Part shown: piece by piece, positions 36,716 through 45,611 of the stretch
Layout: the number at the start of each line of letters is the position of its first letter
Numbering within the stretch: position 1 is the stretch's first letter
Assembly (NCBI GenBank): GCA_028284005.1
Contig: JANQSO010000007.1
Location: 310,001-374,000, forward strand
Reading direction: 5' to 3'
Source of the DNA: Flavobacteriaceae bacterium
GTDB taxonomy: Bacteria; Bacteroidota; Bacteroidia; Flavobacteriales; Flavobacteriaceae
DNA: 64,000 nucleotides
Position numbers and translations under genes: made by a program
Notes under the pieces: generated by a model
The model's database searches: none
Told to the model about the DNA's origin: nothing
The model's input: the letters and a program-made list of their open reading frames with translations, nothing else

Positions 36716-37513
36716 TTAATCTTTGGTCGCTTTTACCTCAAAGATCAAAGGGTAAAGTTTATCAGGTAACTCATACAATCCTTTGTCATTCTTTTCCAAT
36801 CCGGGAAAGATATCATAGGGAGAACCATCATGCTCTTTTAAATAATCAATACGTAATCCTGCATTAGAAAGTGATGTGATCACCTCTCCCAAACTATGGT
36901 TCCAGCCATATTCTTTACTCACCATTTTTGAGTTCCCGTCTGCATAGGTTCCTGCATATTCTTCATATATCACCTCTTTTTGCTGGTAGCCGTATCTTAA
37001 TTGAGGTGGCGATACCGTATAATCATACATCCAGGCTATAGGGTGAAATTCTATTATATAAAAAGTTCCTCCCGGTTTCAATCGCTTCGAGATCATCTGT
37101 GCCCAGGGATGAAGGTCGGGCAGCCAGCCTATCGTCCCATAACTGGTGAACACAATATCAAAGGTTTTCGAAATATACTGCGAAGTGTCCAGTACATTAC
37201 AGCAAACAAACTTTGCATCAAGTTGTAATTCCTCATTTAAATTTTGTGCAAGTTGAACGGCTTCTTCCGAAATATCTACTCCGGTACAATTGGCACCCAT
37301 CCTACTCCAACTTAAGGTATCCTGCCCGAAATGACATTGCAAATGGAGCAATGACTTTCCGGAAACATCACCTAATGCATGCAATTCATAGTTATTTAAA
37401 GAGTTTTTTCCCTTCTTAAAATTTTCAAGGTCGTAGAAATCACTGGCTGCATGAATAGCAACTTTTTTGTTCCATGTTTCTCTGTTTGTATCAAAAGCTT
37501 TTTGAAGATCCAT
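36716..37513 (-). CDS. Class I SAM-dependent methyltransferase
   Basis: A 265-residue methyltransferase with SAM motif I LLHLQCHFGQDTLSW (an LxLxCxxG variant), then GVDISEEAV (acidic residue after strand 2), a DIVFTSYGTIGW motif and LKPGGTFYIIEFHP. The substrate is unknown. It is convergent with msrA 4 bp away and separated by 24 bp from the GNAT gene upstream on the same strand. Confidence 0.85.
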   Translation of the reverse strand: MDLQKAFDTNRETWNKKVAIHAASDFYDLENFKKGKNSLNNYELHALGDVSGKSLLHLQCHFGQDTLSWSRMGANCTGVDISEEAVQLAQNLNEELQLDAKFVCCNVLDTSQYISKTFDIVFTSYGTIGWLPDLHPWAQMISKRLKPGGTFYIIEFHPIAWMYDYTVSPPQLRYGYQQKEVIYEEYAGTYADGNSKMVSKEYGWNHSLGEVITSLSNAGLRIDYLKEHDGSPYDIFPGLEKNDKGLYELPDKLYPLIFEVKATKD

Positions 37514-37537
37514 TACATCAAATAATTATACAAGAAG

Positions 37538-37828
37538 TTATACATTATAGCCTTTCGCTAAAATATCTTTCCACTCTGGGTGTCTTTTAAGGTACGCGGC
37601 TATAAACGGACAAAGAGGTACCAGTTGAAGGCCTTCATCCTTAATTTGTTGTAATACCGTCTTTGTCATGGAGGAAGCAACTCCTTTTCCTTCTAACTCT
37701 TTAGGTACTTCCGTATGGGTGAGGTACATTTTATCTTCTGCCCTTATGTATTCTATGATCGCTTTTTTACCTTCAAAATCGGCTTCAAACCGTTTTCTTT
37801 CTTTATTTTCTAAAACAGTAAGTTCCAT
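37538..37828 (-). CDS. Small GNAT-like N-acetyltransferase (YjdJ/NATD1 type)
   Basis: A 96-residue protein of the short GNAT family (Pfam Acetyltransf_CG type): AIIEYIRAEDKMYLTHTEVP, then GKGVASSMTK (acetyl-CoA pyrophosphate loop) and the C-terminal LCPFIAAYLKRHPEW. It is two bases downstream of the Fe-S protein gene, so the two are co-transcribed. Substrate unknown. Confidence 0.85.
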   Translation of the reverse strand: MELTVLENKERKRFEADFEGKKAIIEYIRAEDKMYLTHTEVPKELEGKGVASSMTKTVLQQIKDEGLQLVPLCPFIAAYLKRHPEWKDILAKGYNV

Positions 37829-37830
37829 TA

Positions 37831-38247
37831 CTAATTTTTGTGTGAGCCATCACAAAATGGCTTATTCCCAGTTTGGCCGCACCGGCAAAAAGCTGTGGCA
37901 CGGGACTTTTGTTCCTCGCTGCCATCGGCATGAGTTACCGTTAGACTTCCATAGACCATCAAAGGGCCGCCTTGAATGACTTCTACCTTCGTATTTTCCA
38001 TCACTGTTTCAGAAGAATCGGCAACCTTTCCGGTTGCATTCATATAAAAACTTAAAGCGCCGCTTGGACACCCTTTTACAGCATTTATAATGGCATCGGT
38101 ATTTGAATTTTCAACTTGCACCCAGGGCCTCTCTTTAGGCTTAAAGACTTCCGGAAGGTTCCCTACACATTTTGCAGAGTGAATACAATTTTTCGGTTTC
38201 CAAACAACAGTTACTTCATTATTTGTATATTCTATTATCTTTTCCAT
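37831..38247 (-). CDS. Two-domain iron-sulfur protein: Fer4_19 plus CDGSH
   Basis: A 138-residue protein. The N-terminal half carries Cys21, Cys27 and Cys60 (CIHSAKC, GCPSGAL), the pattern of divergent monocluster ferredoxins (Fer4_19). The C-terminal half is a CDGSH domain: CRC at 121-123, Cys132 and His136 (FCDGSH), giving the 3Cys-1His [2Fe-2S] site of mitoNEET-like proteins. It may act in redox sensing or Fe-S transfer (inference). It is upstream of and nearly touching the GNAT gene. Confidence 0.88.
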   Translation of the reverse strand: MEKIIEYTNNEVTVVWKPKNCIHSAKCVGNLPEVFKPKERPWVQVENSNTDAIINAVKGCPSGALSFYMNATGKVADSSETVMENTKVEVIQGGPLMVYGSLTVTHADGSEEQKSRATAFCRCGQTGNKPFCDGSHKN

Positions 38248-38405
38248 AGTTTAAATTTACAAAAATTATTATAGCAACAATGCTTCAGATATTCTTACTA
38301 AAAACCTGTTTTATTATAAAAGATACTGAAGAAGTTTCCGAAGAAAAAGAGAACATTGATAGTTTTATATTATATTTTTCAGATATTTCGATAAAATAAG
38401 ATCGC

Positions 38406-38750
38406 ATGGAAACAGCATTATTTACATTGGCAGGTACAATTGTTGGAGGATTAATCACTTATTTTTTGCAACATCAGCGTTTTAAGCATGAACTGAAGAT
38501 ACTTCAGCAAGAGCATAAAACCGAATTTATCGCTGAATCTACCGTAAAGCATTTTCTGAATCATAAATCCTATACGGACCGCTCTTTCCAAACCTTAAAA
38601 AAGCACTTGGGTGGCTTTGATGACGATGAACTTCGAAAAATTTTAGTCCGTGCCGGAGCTATTCGTACATATAGAGACGACGGCAGTGAGTGGTGGCGGT
38701 TATTATCCAGAATGGACGAATTCATTGAAAAAAAGCAAGCCGGTCGATAG
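38406..38750 (+). CDS. Small membrane-anchored hypothetical protein
   Basis: A 114-residue protein with one N-terminal membrane helix (residues 3-20, LFTLAGTIVGGLITYFL) and a charged soluble domain rich in Lys, Arg, Glu and aromatic residues (KSYTDRSFQTL, SEWWRLL). The second half looks like a small helical bundle, possibly a winged-helix shape; no family was recognised. It is convergent with the haloperoxidase gene with a 2-bp gap. Confidence 0.6.
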   Translation: METALFTLAGTIVGGLITYFLQHQRFKHELKILQQEHKTEFIAESTVKHFLNHKSYTDRSFQTLKKHLGGFDDDELRKILVRAGAIRTYRDDGSEWWRLLSRMDEFIEKKQAGR

Positions 38751-38752
38751 TA

Positions 38753-40909
38753 TTATTTCTTGATCAGTTTCTTAACCATAGTATTTTTTTCATTTTCCTG
38801 AAGTACAACAAAATACATCCCTTGACTCAAAGAGGAAACATCAATTGCAAAACGATCATCTGCATCAAAATTGGCCGGAGTTGCTATTACTATTCTTCTC
38901 AATATATCATAAACATATAATTGAGCCGGCTCTTTTGCATCAAAATAGACCGTCACCATGTCGTTTGTTGGGTTAGGATATAGAATACCATCTATAGCAA
39001 GCTTCTTTGTAAAATACTCCTCTGCGAATAAAAAAGCTTCAATACCAATTTTCTTACCAATTACCCGTCCGGGAATATCATCAATTGGAGGATGTATGCC
39101 TCCCCAGATTCGTGATAAACTGGTTTGGTCACTGGCATCTCTATAGGTAGCCCATTGTAGTTGCATATCCATGGATGGGCCTCTCTCAAATTTTAAAAAC
39201 TCATCTTTGGCAATATCAAAAGTTCCCATCCCTCCCGGAAAATATTCATCTCCAGTTAAAAGGGTCAAAATTTCGGATGCAGCTCTTGAGTAGGTAGAAT
39301 GTCCGGAAACATAACCTGCAAAAGGTGGCGTAACAAAGGAAGGGCGTTGATACGGAAACCACTCTTCAGCAAGGATCCAATCCACCCCGGCTACATCAAT
39401 ATTAGGATCAATGATCCAATCCGGGCCACGCCAGGTATACAATTTTATTTTGCCTACATTTTCATTAAAAGCACCTGCTAATATATCACCTTCATTAACA
39501 ATCTCTATTAATCCTTCACTTAAAGGCAAACCATGAGGGTGATAACTGGGAAGTGACGCGTCTGTGGATTGCCCTCTATCTGCCATATAGCGAATGGCAC
39601 TTATAGGCCGGACATAATCATAGTAGCCTTTAATTCCCCAGGCACTCACAGCTACATCGTGCATAGCACCTCCTAAAATAAAATATGCTTTTACATCCCA
39701 TTCCAAATCATTTAAAACGGTTCCTTCTCCTCTAAATTTCTTTTCAAAAAGCGGGTGGTCATTTACATAATTAAGAATGGTGAACCAGTGACCGGGAGGT
39801 GTTTCGCTATCGGGGCCATCGGCCCAGAATTCAGCAAGGACCCTTCCATAGTCACCTCTTTTCACCATTTGTGTTTCATAAGGCATTCCTGTAACAGGAT
39901 TGACGCTCCTTCCTAAACTTGGATCTCCGCCACTCTTGAAATTGTAGAAGCTTTTATATTCTGAAAACGTTTTAGGATAGGATTCAAAAGCTACATTTCC
40001 AAGACTCTTTGGAGAGATATCAATTAAGGTAGGGTCTTCGGGGTCCAAATGAGAACCCCAGGCAGCTACTAATGCAAAACCCCATTTGTAAGGATCGTCT
40101 ATTCCCATTCCTTCCTGAATATAGGAAGGATCTCCGGGATCGTGATATACGTGATAATCAAATCCGGAAGCTGAATATGTCGTTCTATCCTCTTCAGTAA
40201 GAGAAAAAGGGGTCACGGCACCCCACTCCGGACTTAAAAACGGAGGCTGCCCTCCGGGGATTATATTACCGCTTTGGTCTACATAATTTTCAACCTTTAA
40301 AGGTTGCCAATTATTGGGATGCGTCATGGTTAGATTTCCCGAAATATCTGTATTTAAGGGCTCATTGAGGGGTTCATAAAACTGGTTTTCGTAATCGTTC
40401 GCCTCATTGGCACCATCCTGCAATCCAAAAGCGATCATTTGTTGTGCCGCATAATTACCCAAAGCAGCCGGGTCACCATTTTCATAATCTGTAGATGTGT
40501 TTGCGGTATTGTATCCCAACTCTTCCATTAGAAGTTCAATAGACTGCATAATTTCTTCCCGTCCCGGGGATGCGTCAAAACGGTGTTTCATTAGTCGGTA
40601 TACTGCATAGCTCATCGCCTTCTTTTGCGCTTCGGAAGTAGCTTCCGAGGTTTCAAAACCGTTAAAAGGGCATGTATAACCGCCAACTTTTTTTCCCAGA
40701 AAATAGGTGTCGGCCCTATCATCAAACAATGCCCACATATCATATAATAAAACCGAAGAGTGAAACAAGTTACGCGCATGTACTGTAGGGCGTGCAAAGT
40801 CATTGCGTATTCCATTTAGCATTTCTTCATTCCAATGCCTTGCAACAGATTGCGAAAAAGCTGTTACCGAAATAACTAAAAACAAAATTAGGAGTAGATA
40901 TCTTTTCAT
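38753..40909 (-). CDS. T9SS-exported vanadium-dependent haloperoxidase (PAP2 superfamily)
   Basis: A 718-residue exported enzyme with signal peptide (MKRYLLLILFLVISVTAFS), a vanadium haloperoxidase/PAP2 core, and a C-terminal T9SS type A sorting domain (LYPNPTNDMVTVYF ... VKKLIKK). Core motifs in order: RPISAIRYM (Arg of the vanadate/phosphate site), GYVSGHSTYSRA (acid-base His), and RIWGGIHPPIDD (Arg and the His that binds vanadate). It may halogenate or dephosphorylate at the cell surface; the sequence does not separate these. The start was set by the signal peptide. Divergent from the kynurenine operon. Confidence 0.87.
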   Translation of the reverse strand: MKRYLLLILFLVISVTAFSQSVARHWNEEMLNGIRNDFARPTVHARNLFHSSVLLYDMWALFDDRADTYFLGKKVGGYTCPFNGFETSEATSEAQKKAMSYAVYRLMKHRFDASPGREEIMQSIELLMEELGYNTANTSTDYENGDPAALGNYAAQQMIAFGLQDGANEANDYENQFYEPLNEPLNTDISGNLTMTHPNNWQPLKVENYVDQSGNIIPGGQPPFLSPEWGAVTPFSLTEEDRTTYSASGFDYHVYHDPGDPSYIQEGMGIDDPYKWGFALVAAWGSHLDPEDPTLIDISPKSLGNVAFESYPKTFSEYKSFYNFKSGGDPSLGRSVNPVTGMPYETQMVKRGDYGRVLAEFWADGPDSETPPGHWFTILNYVNDHPLFEKKFRGEGTVLNDLEWDVKAYFILGGAMHDVAVSAWGIKGYYDYVRPISAIRYMADRGQSTDASLPSYHPHGLPLSEGLIEIVNEGDILAGAFNENVGKIKLYTWRGPDWIIDPNIDVAGVDWILAEEWFPYQRPSFVTPPFAGYVSGHSTYSRAASEILTLLTGDEYFPGGMGTFDIAKDEFLKFERGPSMDMQLQWATYRDASDQTSLSRIWGGIHPPIDDIPGRVIGKKIGIEAFLFAEEYFTKKLAIDGILYPNPTNDMVTVYFDAKEPAQLYVYDILRRIVIATPANFDADDRFAIDVSSLSQGMYFVVLQENEKNTMVKKLIKK

Positions 40910-40962
40910 TTTAGGTTTTTTCAAAGATAGCAAGAACCTTCTAATTAATAGCAAACTTTGAT

Positions 40963-40996
40963 TTGCCAAAACTTCAAATATTAATTCCTATTTTTG
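40963..40996 (+). promoter_or_regulatory. Promoter of the kynurenine operon
   Basis: TTG at 40963-40965, a 23-nt spacer and TATTTTTG at 40989-40996, fitting the flavobacterial pattern TTG-N17-23-TAnnTTTG. The leader to the kynU ATG would be about 22 nt. It is the best promoter match I found in this window. Confidence 0.65.
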
Positions 40997-41024
40997 CTAA
41001 GCGCTCATAAACGAACCGACACCT

Positions 41025-42287
41025 ATGTTCCAAAACAATCTAGAATTTGCTAAAAAATGTGATGTCGAAGACAGCTTATCACATTTTAGAGATCAGTTTC
41101 ACATCCCTAAAAATCCAGCCGGTGAAGAACTTATATACCTTTGTGGAAACTCTCTTGGATTACAACCAAAGATTACTTCAGAATATATAAAAAAGGAACT
41201 GGAAGACTGGGCAAACTTAGGTGTTGAAGGCCATACCGAAGCAGAACACCCATGGCTGCCTTATCATGAATTTCTTACCCAAAGCATGGCAAAACTGGTA
41301 GGTGCAAAACCAAATGAGGTTGTGATCATGAATACCCTCACAACCAATCTGCACCTAATGATGGTTTCTTTTTACCAACCTACCAAAACAAAATATAAAA
41401 TCATTGTGGAAAGTGACGCTTTTCCAAGTGATAAATATGCGGTAGAAAGTCAGTTACGATTTCATGGATTCGATCCAAAAGAAGGCCTCGTTTTATGGAA
41501 GCCACGTAAAGGGGAAGAACTTTGTCGTTTTGAGGATCTGGAAGAGATCATGGAAAAACAAGGTGATGAGATAGCGTTATTAATGATTGGCAATACCAAT
41601 TATTATAGCGGACAATCCTTCCCTCTTAAAAAAATTACCGAACTTGGACATAAATATGGTTGTATGGTTGGTTTTGACCTTGCACACGGAGCAGGAAATA
41701 TTGAACCGGGTTTGCACGATACGGGGGCCGATTTTGCCGTTTGGTGTAGTTATAAATACCTCAACAGTGGCCCGGGAAGCCTAGGAGGTTGTTTTGTGAA
41801 CGAACGCCATGCTCATAATAAAGACCTTAAACGCTTTACAGGTTGGTGGGGGCATAACAAGCAAACACGTTTTAATATGCGCCACGAGTTTGACCTATTA
41901 CCCGGTGCCGAAGGCTGGCAACTAAGTAATCCCCCCATTTTATCAATGGCAGCAATTCGTGCATCCTTAGACACCTTTGAAAAAGCAGGGTTTGAAAATC
42001 TTCGGAAAAAATCTATAAAACTTACCGGCTATCTTGAATTTTTGGTAGATAACCTGAATGATGACAGAATTAATATCATTACACCCCGAAATCCTGAAGA
42101 AAGAGGTTGTCAATTATCAATACAAGTGATAAGTGCAGACAAAAGTCTACATACTAAATTAACCGAGGCCGGAGTAATAAGTGATTGGCGTGAACCCGAT
42201 GTAATTAGGATAGCTCCTGTCCCGCTTTATAATAGTTTTGAGGACGTGTATCATTTTGCACAGCGGCTAAAAGAAATTTTAAATTGA
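41025..42287 (+). CDS. kynU: Kynureninase
   Basis: KynU cleaves kynurenine or 3-hydroxykynurenine to (3-hydroxy)anthranilate and alanine. The 420-residue PLP enzyme shows the family motifs IYLCGNSLGLQP, the DLAHGAGN PLP-contact region, and the PLP Lys in WCSYKYLNSGPG. Length is standard. It is the first gene of a seven-gene plus-strand run; the gap to kmo is 35 bp. Confidence 0.96.
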   Translation: MFQNNLEFAKKCDVEDSLSHFRDQFHIPKNPAGEELIYLCGNSLGLQPKITSEYIKKELEDWANLGVEGHTEAEHPWLPYHEFLTQSMAKLVGAKPNEVVIMNTLTTNLHLMMVSFYQPTKTKYKIIVESDAFPSDKYAVESQLRFHGFDPKEGLVLWKPRKGEELCRFEDLEEIMEKQGDEIALLMIGNTNYYSGQSFPLKKITELGHKYGCMVGFDLAHGAGNIEPGLHDTGADFAVWCSYKYLNSGPGSLGGCFVNERHAHNKDLKRFTGWWGHNKQTRFNMRHEFDLLPGAEGWQLSNPPILSMAAIRASLDTFEKAGFENLRKKSIKLTGYLEFLVDNLNDDRINIITPRNPEERGCQLSIQVISADKSLHTKLTEAGVISDWREPDVIRIAPVPLYNSFEDVYHFAQRLKEILN

Positions 42288-42322
42288 AATAATTGTCTTT
42301 CTGAACTTAATTCGGAATCTAT

Positions 42323-43729
42323 ATGCATATGAACAACAAAGAAAATATACTCATTATAGGCGCAGGCCTCTGCGGAAGCCTTCTCGCTTTACGTTTAGCA
42401 CAACGTGGTTATCAAATAACATTAGTGGAAAAACGTCCGGACCTTCGAAAGGTCACCCAGGATGCCGGGCGTTCAATTAACCTGGCGCTTAGTGACCGGG
42501 GTCTGCGAGGGCTCCGATTGGGAGGAGTGGAAGAAGAAGCTAAGAAACTTTGTATTCCAATGTACGGCAGGATGATCCATGACAAAGAAGGTAATACCTT
42601 TTTGAGTAAATACAGCGGCCGGGAAGACGAATATATTAATTCCATTTCCCGCCCCGGATTGAATATTCTTTTGTTGAATGCTGCAGAAGCAATGCCTAAT
42701 GTCACCATTCACTTTAACCAGGGCTGCAAAAAGGTAGATCTGGAAAATGCAACAGCGACTTTCAAAGACTATACTACTGGAACCGAAACTACTTTTGGCG
42801 GAGATATTATTCTTGGTACAGATGGGGCAGGTTCTGCAGTTCGTAAGAGTATGTTTCAACACAAAAAGTTCTTATTTAGTTTCTCACAACAATGGCTCAC
42901 CCATGGATATAAAGAACTGGAGATTCCTCCGGCTGAAGGAGGCGGTTATCGTACAGATAAAGGAGCCCTGCATATTTGGCCGCGTGGTAAAGATATGTTG
43001 ATCGCCCTACCCAATCTGGATGGTAGTTTTACGGTAACACTTTTCGCTCCTTATGACGATGACAGCGACTATTGTTTTAATAATCTCACAACAAAAGAAA
43101 AGGTTATGGAATACTTTACCAAAGAGTTTCCGGATGCTGTCGCATTGATGCCTTCTCTAGCCGAAGAGTTTTTTGAAAATCCCACCGGACCTCTCGGCAC
43201 AATAAAATGTTCTCCCTGGAATTGCTATGGAAAAACATTATTGCTTGGAGATGCTGCTCATGCCGTTGTTCCATTTTACGGACAGGGAATGAATGCCTCT
43301 TTCGAGGATGTAATTGTACTGGATGAAACTCTTGACAAATTTGAAGGTGATTGGGAAAAGGTTTTTAAGGAATACGAAAAAGCCCGCAAAAAAAATACCG
43401 ATGCCATTGCCGACCTGGCTGTGGATAATTTCTACGAAATGAAGGAACATACCGCCAGCCCCTTATTTCAACAAAAAAGAAAATTGGAAACTGCTTTTGA
43501 AGCCGAGTTCCCAAATGAATATTTTTCAAAATATTCTTTGGTTACTTTTAATGAAAACATTTCATACGAAGAAGCTATGAAAAGAGGGCGTGCACAGGAT
43601 AAAGCCATTCTAAATCTAATACACGATGGCAATATTTCCGAATCCATGAACTTACGTGATACACTTGAATTAGTAAAAACCGAAACCGAAGCTATTTTGC
43701 ATGATGATTCGGTCATAAAAAATTTATAG
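42323..43729 (+). CDS. kmo: Kynurenine 3-monooxygenase
   Basis: Kmo hydroxylates L-kynurenine using FAD and NADPH. The 468-residue protein has the Rossmann motif IIGAGLCGSLLA, the kynurenine-site motif GRSINLALSDRG (with the conserved Arg), the DG motif ILGTDGAGS, and LLGDAAHAVVPFYGQG. A C-terminal membrane-anchoring helix as in mammals is not evident. A second in-frame ATG lies two codons in. Second gene of the kynurenine operon. Confidence 0.95.
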   Translation: MHMNNKENILIIGAGLCGSLLALRLAQRGYQITLVEKRPDLRKVTQDAGRSINLALSDRGLRGLRLGGVEEEAKKLCIPMYGRMIHDKEGNTFLSKYSGREDEYINSISRPGLNILLLNAAEAMPNVTIHFNQGCKKVDLENATATFKDYTTGTETTFGGDIILGTDGAGSAVRKSMFQHKKFLFSFSQQWLTHGYKELEIPPAEGGGYRTDKGALHIWPRGKDMLIALPNLDGSFTVTLFAPYDDDSDYCFNNLTTKEKVMEYFTKEFPDAVALMPSLAEEFFENPTGPLGTIKCSPWNCYGKTLLLGDAAHAVVPFYGQGMNASFEDVIVLDETLDKFEGDWEKVFKEYEKARKKNTDAIADLAVDNFYEMKEHTASPLFQQKRKLETAFEAEFPNEYFSKYSLVTFNENISYEEAMKRGRAQDKAILNLIHDGNISESMNLRDTLELVKTETEAILHDDSVIKNL

Positions 43730-43732
43730 CAG

Positions 43733-44149
43733 ATGAAAAGTAGATTAGTAGAAGGAAAAGCTACCCCAAGAGGAGCGTATCCACACGTAAAACGTGCAGG
43801 TGATTTTATTTTTGTAAGCGGAACCAGCTCCCGTTTACCGGATAACACTTTTGCCGGTGTACACCAGGTAGATGAAATGGGGACAATGCACTTGGACGTT
43901 CGGGAACAAACAAGAGCCGTCCTGGAAAACATTAAAGATTATCTCGCTACAGAGGGTGCTACAATGGAAGATATAGTCGATGTCACCAGTTTTTTAGTGA
44001 ATATGAATGACTTTGCCGGCTATAATGAAGTGTATGCCGAATTCTTTGATAAGGAAACAGGACCGGCACGAACAACTGTTGCAGTGCACCAGTTACCACA
44101 TCCTAATTTGGTAGTGGAAATTAAAGTAATGGCATACAAACCTGTTTAA
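43733..44149 (+). CDS. RidA-family protein, probable 2-aminomuconate deaminase
   Basis: A 138-residue RidA-fold enzyme. [16 protein letters not shown] and the ligand Arg in [12 protein letters not shown] are typical of the 2-aminomuconate deaminase branch rather than generic RidA. In kynurenine degradation this enzyme removes ammonia from 2-aminomuconate to give 4-oxalocrotonate. Position between kmo and the aldehyde dehydrogenase supports that assignment (compare NbaF of the 2-nitrobenzoate pathway). It ends one base before the next ATG. Confidence 0.85.
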   Translation: MKSRLVEGKATPRGAYPHVKRAGDFIFVSGTSSRLPDNTFAGVHQVDEMGTMHLDVREQTRAVLENIKDYLATEGATMEDIVDVTSFLVNMNDFAGYNEVYAEFFDKETGPARTTVAVHQLPHPNLVVEIKVMAYKPV

Positions 44150-44150
44150 A

Positions 44151-45596
44151 ATGCAAAAAATCCTAAACTATATCAACGGCGAATATTGTGAACCTCATTC
44201 CGGAGAATGGCTGGAAAATTACAATTCAAGCAACGGAGAGGTCTATTCACAGATCGCAAATTCCAACGCAACGGATATTTCAAAGGCATATGATGCTGCA
44301 AAAGCTGCTTTTCCGGAATGGTCCAATACTACCATTGAAGAACGCAGCAGGATACTTTTAAAAATCGCAGCAATTATTGAGAAGAACTTAGACCGCCTTG
44401 CCGAAGCGGAAGCCAAAGATAACGGCAAACCGCTAAGTCTTGCCAGAGTGGTTGATATTCCTAGAGCGTCGAGCAATTTTCGATTCTTTGGCAATGCCAT
44501 TACTCAATTTGCTAGTGATGCTCATGAAAGTGTAGGTTTAGGTACTATGAACTACACACTTCGCCAGCCCATAGGTGTTGTAGGTTGTATCTCACCATGG
44601 AACCTTCCCCTCTATCTGTTTTCATGGAAAATTGCCCCTGCTCTGGCAGCAGGCAATACAGTTGTGGCAAAGCCCAGTGAAGTAACACCCATGACAGCTT
44701 ATTTATTGGGTGAAATTTGTACAGAAGCTGGCCTGCCTAAAGGTGTTTTGAATATTGTTCACGGTACAGGCCCATCTGCAGGCCAGGCCATAGTGGAGCA
44801 CCCCGGGATTAAAGCAATTTCTTTTACCGGAGGCACTAAAACTGGTGAGCACCTTGCACGTACAGCAGCTCCTATGTTTAAAAAATTATCGTTGGAACTG
44901 GGCGGAAAAAACCCCAATCTCATCTTTGCAGATTGTGACTATGACAAAATGTTAGCAGTAACAGTAAAATCATCTTTTGCCAATCAAGGACAGATCTGCC
45001 TTTGTGGGAGTAGAATTTTTGTTGAAAGTTCTATCTACGAGAAATTTAAAAAAGATTTTGTAGCAAAAGTGCAGCAATTAAAAGTTGGAAATCCTTTTGA
45101 TGCTGATACTAATCTGGGTGCTTTGGTTTCCAAACCACACTTGGAGAAAGTACAAGCTTATATTGCTATTGCCGAAGATGAAGGCGGAAAAATCCTATGT
45201 GGTGGCAAGACAGTTACCGTGAAAGGTTCGGAAAACGGATATTATCTGGAGCCTACTGTTATTGAAGTACATGACGATCAATGTCGTGTAAATCAGGAAG
45301 AGATCTTTGGCCCGGTAGTAACCATTATGCCTTTCGAAACAGAGGAAGAAGCGCTGCAAATGGCTAATGGTGTAAAGTATGGGCTGTCTTCCACATTATG
45401 GACCAGTGACCTTAACCGTACAATGCGAGTTTCAAAAAGGCTGGAAGCAGGAATTGTTTGGGTGAATACCTGGTTGAACCGTGACCTGAGAACTCCCTTT
45501 GGAGGTGTTAAAGACAGTGGTGTTGGGCGTGAAGGTGGTTTTGAAGCGCTTCGGTTCTTTACAGAGGCTAAGAACGTATGTATAAAATATGAATAG
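44151..45596 (+). CDS. 2-aminomuconate-6-semialdehyde dehydrogenase
   Basis: A 481-residue NAD-dependent aldehyde dehydrogenase. The catalytic Cys is in NQGQICLCGSR, the general-base Glu in LELGGKNP, the NAD-binding SFTGGT follows the Rossmann region, and the substrate Asn is in SPWNLPLY, as in aminomuconate-semialdehyde dehydrogenases. It would oxidise the product of the ACMSD-type gene downstream. Assignment to this substrate rests on residues plus operon context (AmnC/NbaE analogue). Confidence 0.88.
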   Translation: MQKILNYINGEYCEPHSGEWLENYNSSNGEVYSQIANSNATDISKAYDAAKAAFPEWSNTTIEERSRILLKIAAIIEKNLDRLAEAEAKDNGKPLSLARVVDIPRASSNFRFFGNAITQFASDAHESVGLGTMNYTLRQPIGVVGCISPWNLPLYLFSWKIAPALAAGNTVVAKPSEVTPMTAYLLGEICTEAGLPKGVLNIVHGTGPSAGQAIVEHPGIKAISFTGGTKTGEHLARTAAPMFKKLSLELGGKNPNLIFADCDYDKMLAVTVKSSFANQGQICLCGSRIFVESSIYEKFKKDFVAKVQQLKVGNPFDADTNLGALVSKPHLEKVQAYIAIAEDEGGKILCGGKTVTVKGSENGYYLEPTVIEVHDDQCRVNQEEIFGPVVTIMPFETEEEALQMANGVKYGLSSTLWTSDLNRTMRVSKRLEAGIVWVNTWLNRDLRTPFGGVKDSGVGREGGFEALRFFTEAKNVCIKYE

Positions 45597-45611
45597 AAAT
45601 AATCCTTTCAA

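Noticed and set aside
44243-44500. Minus-strand frame inside the aldehyde dehydrogenase gene
   Set aside because: Ala/Ser-rich antisense of a well-supported enzyme gene.
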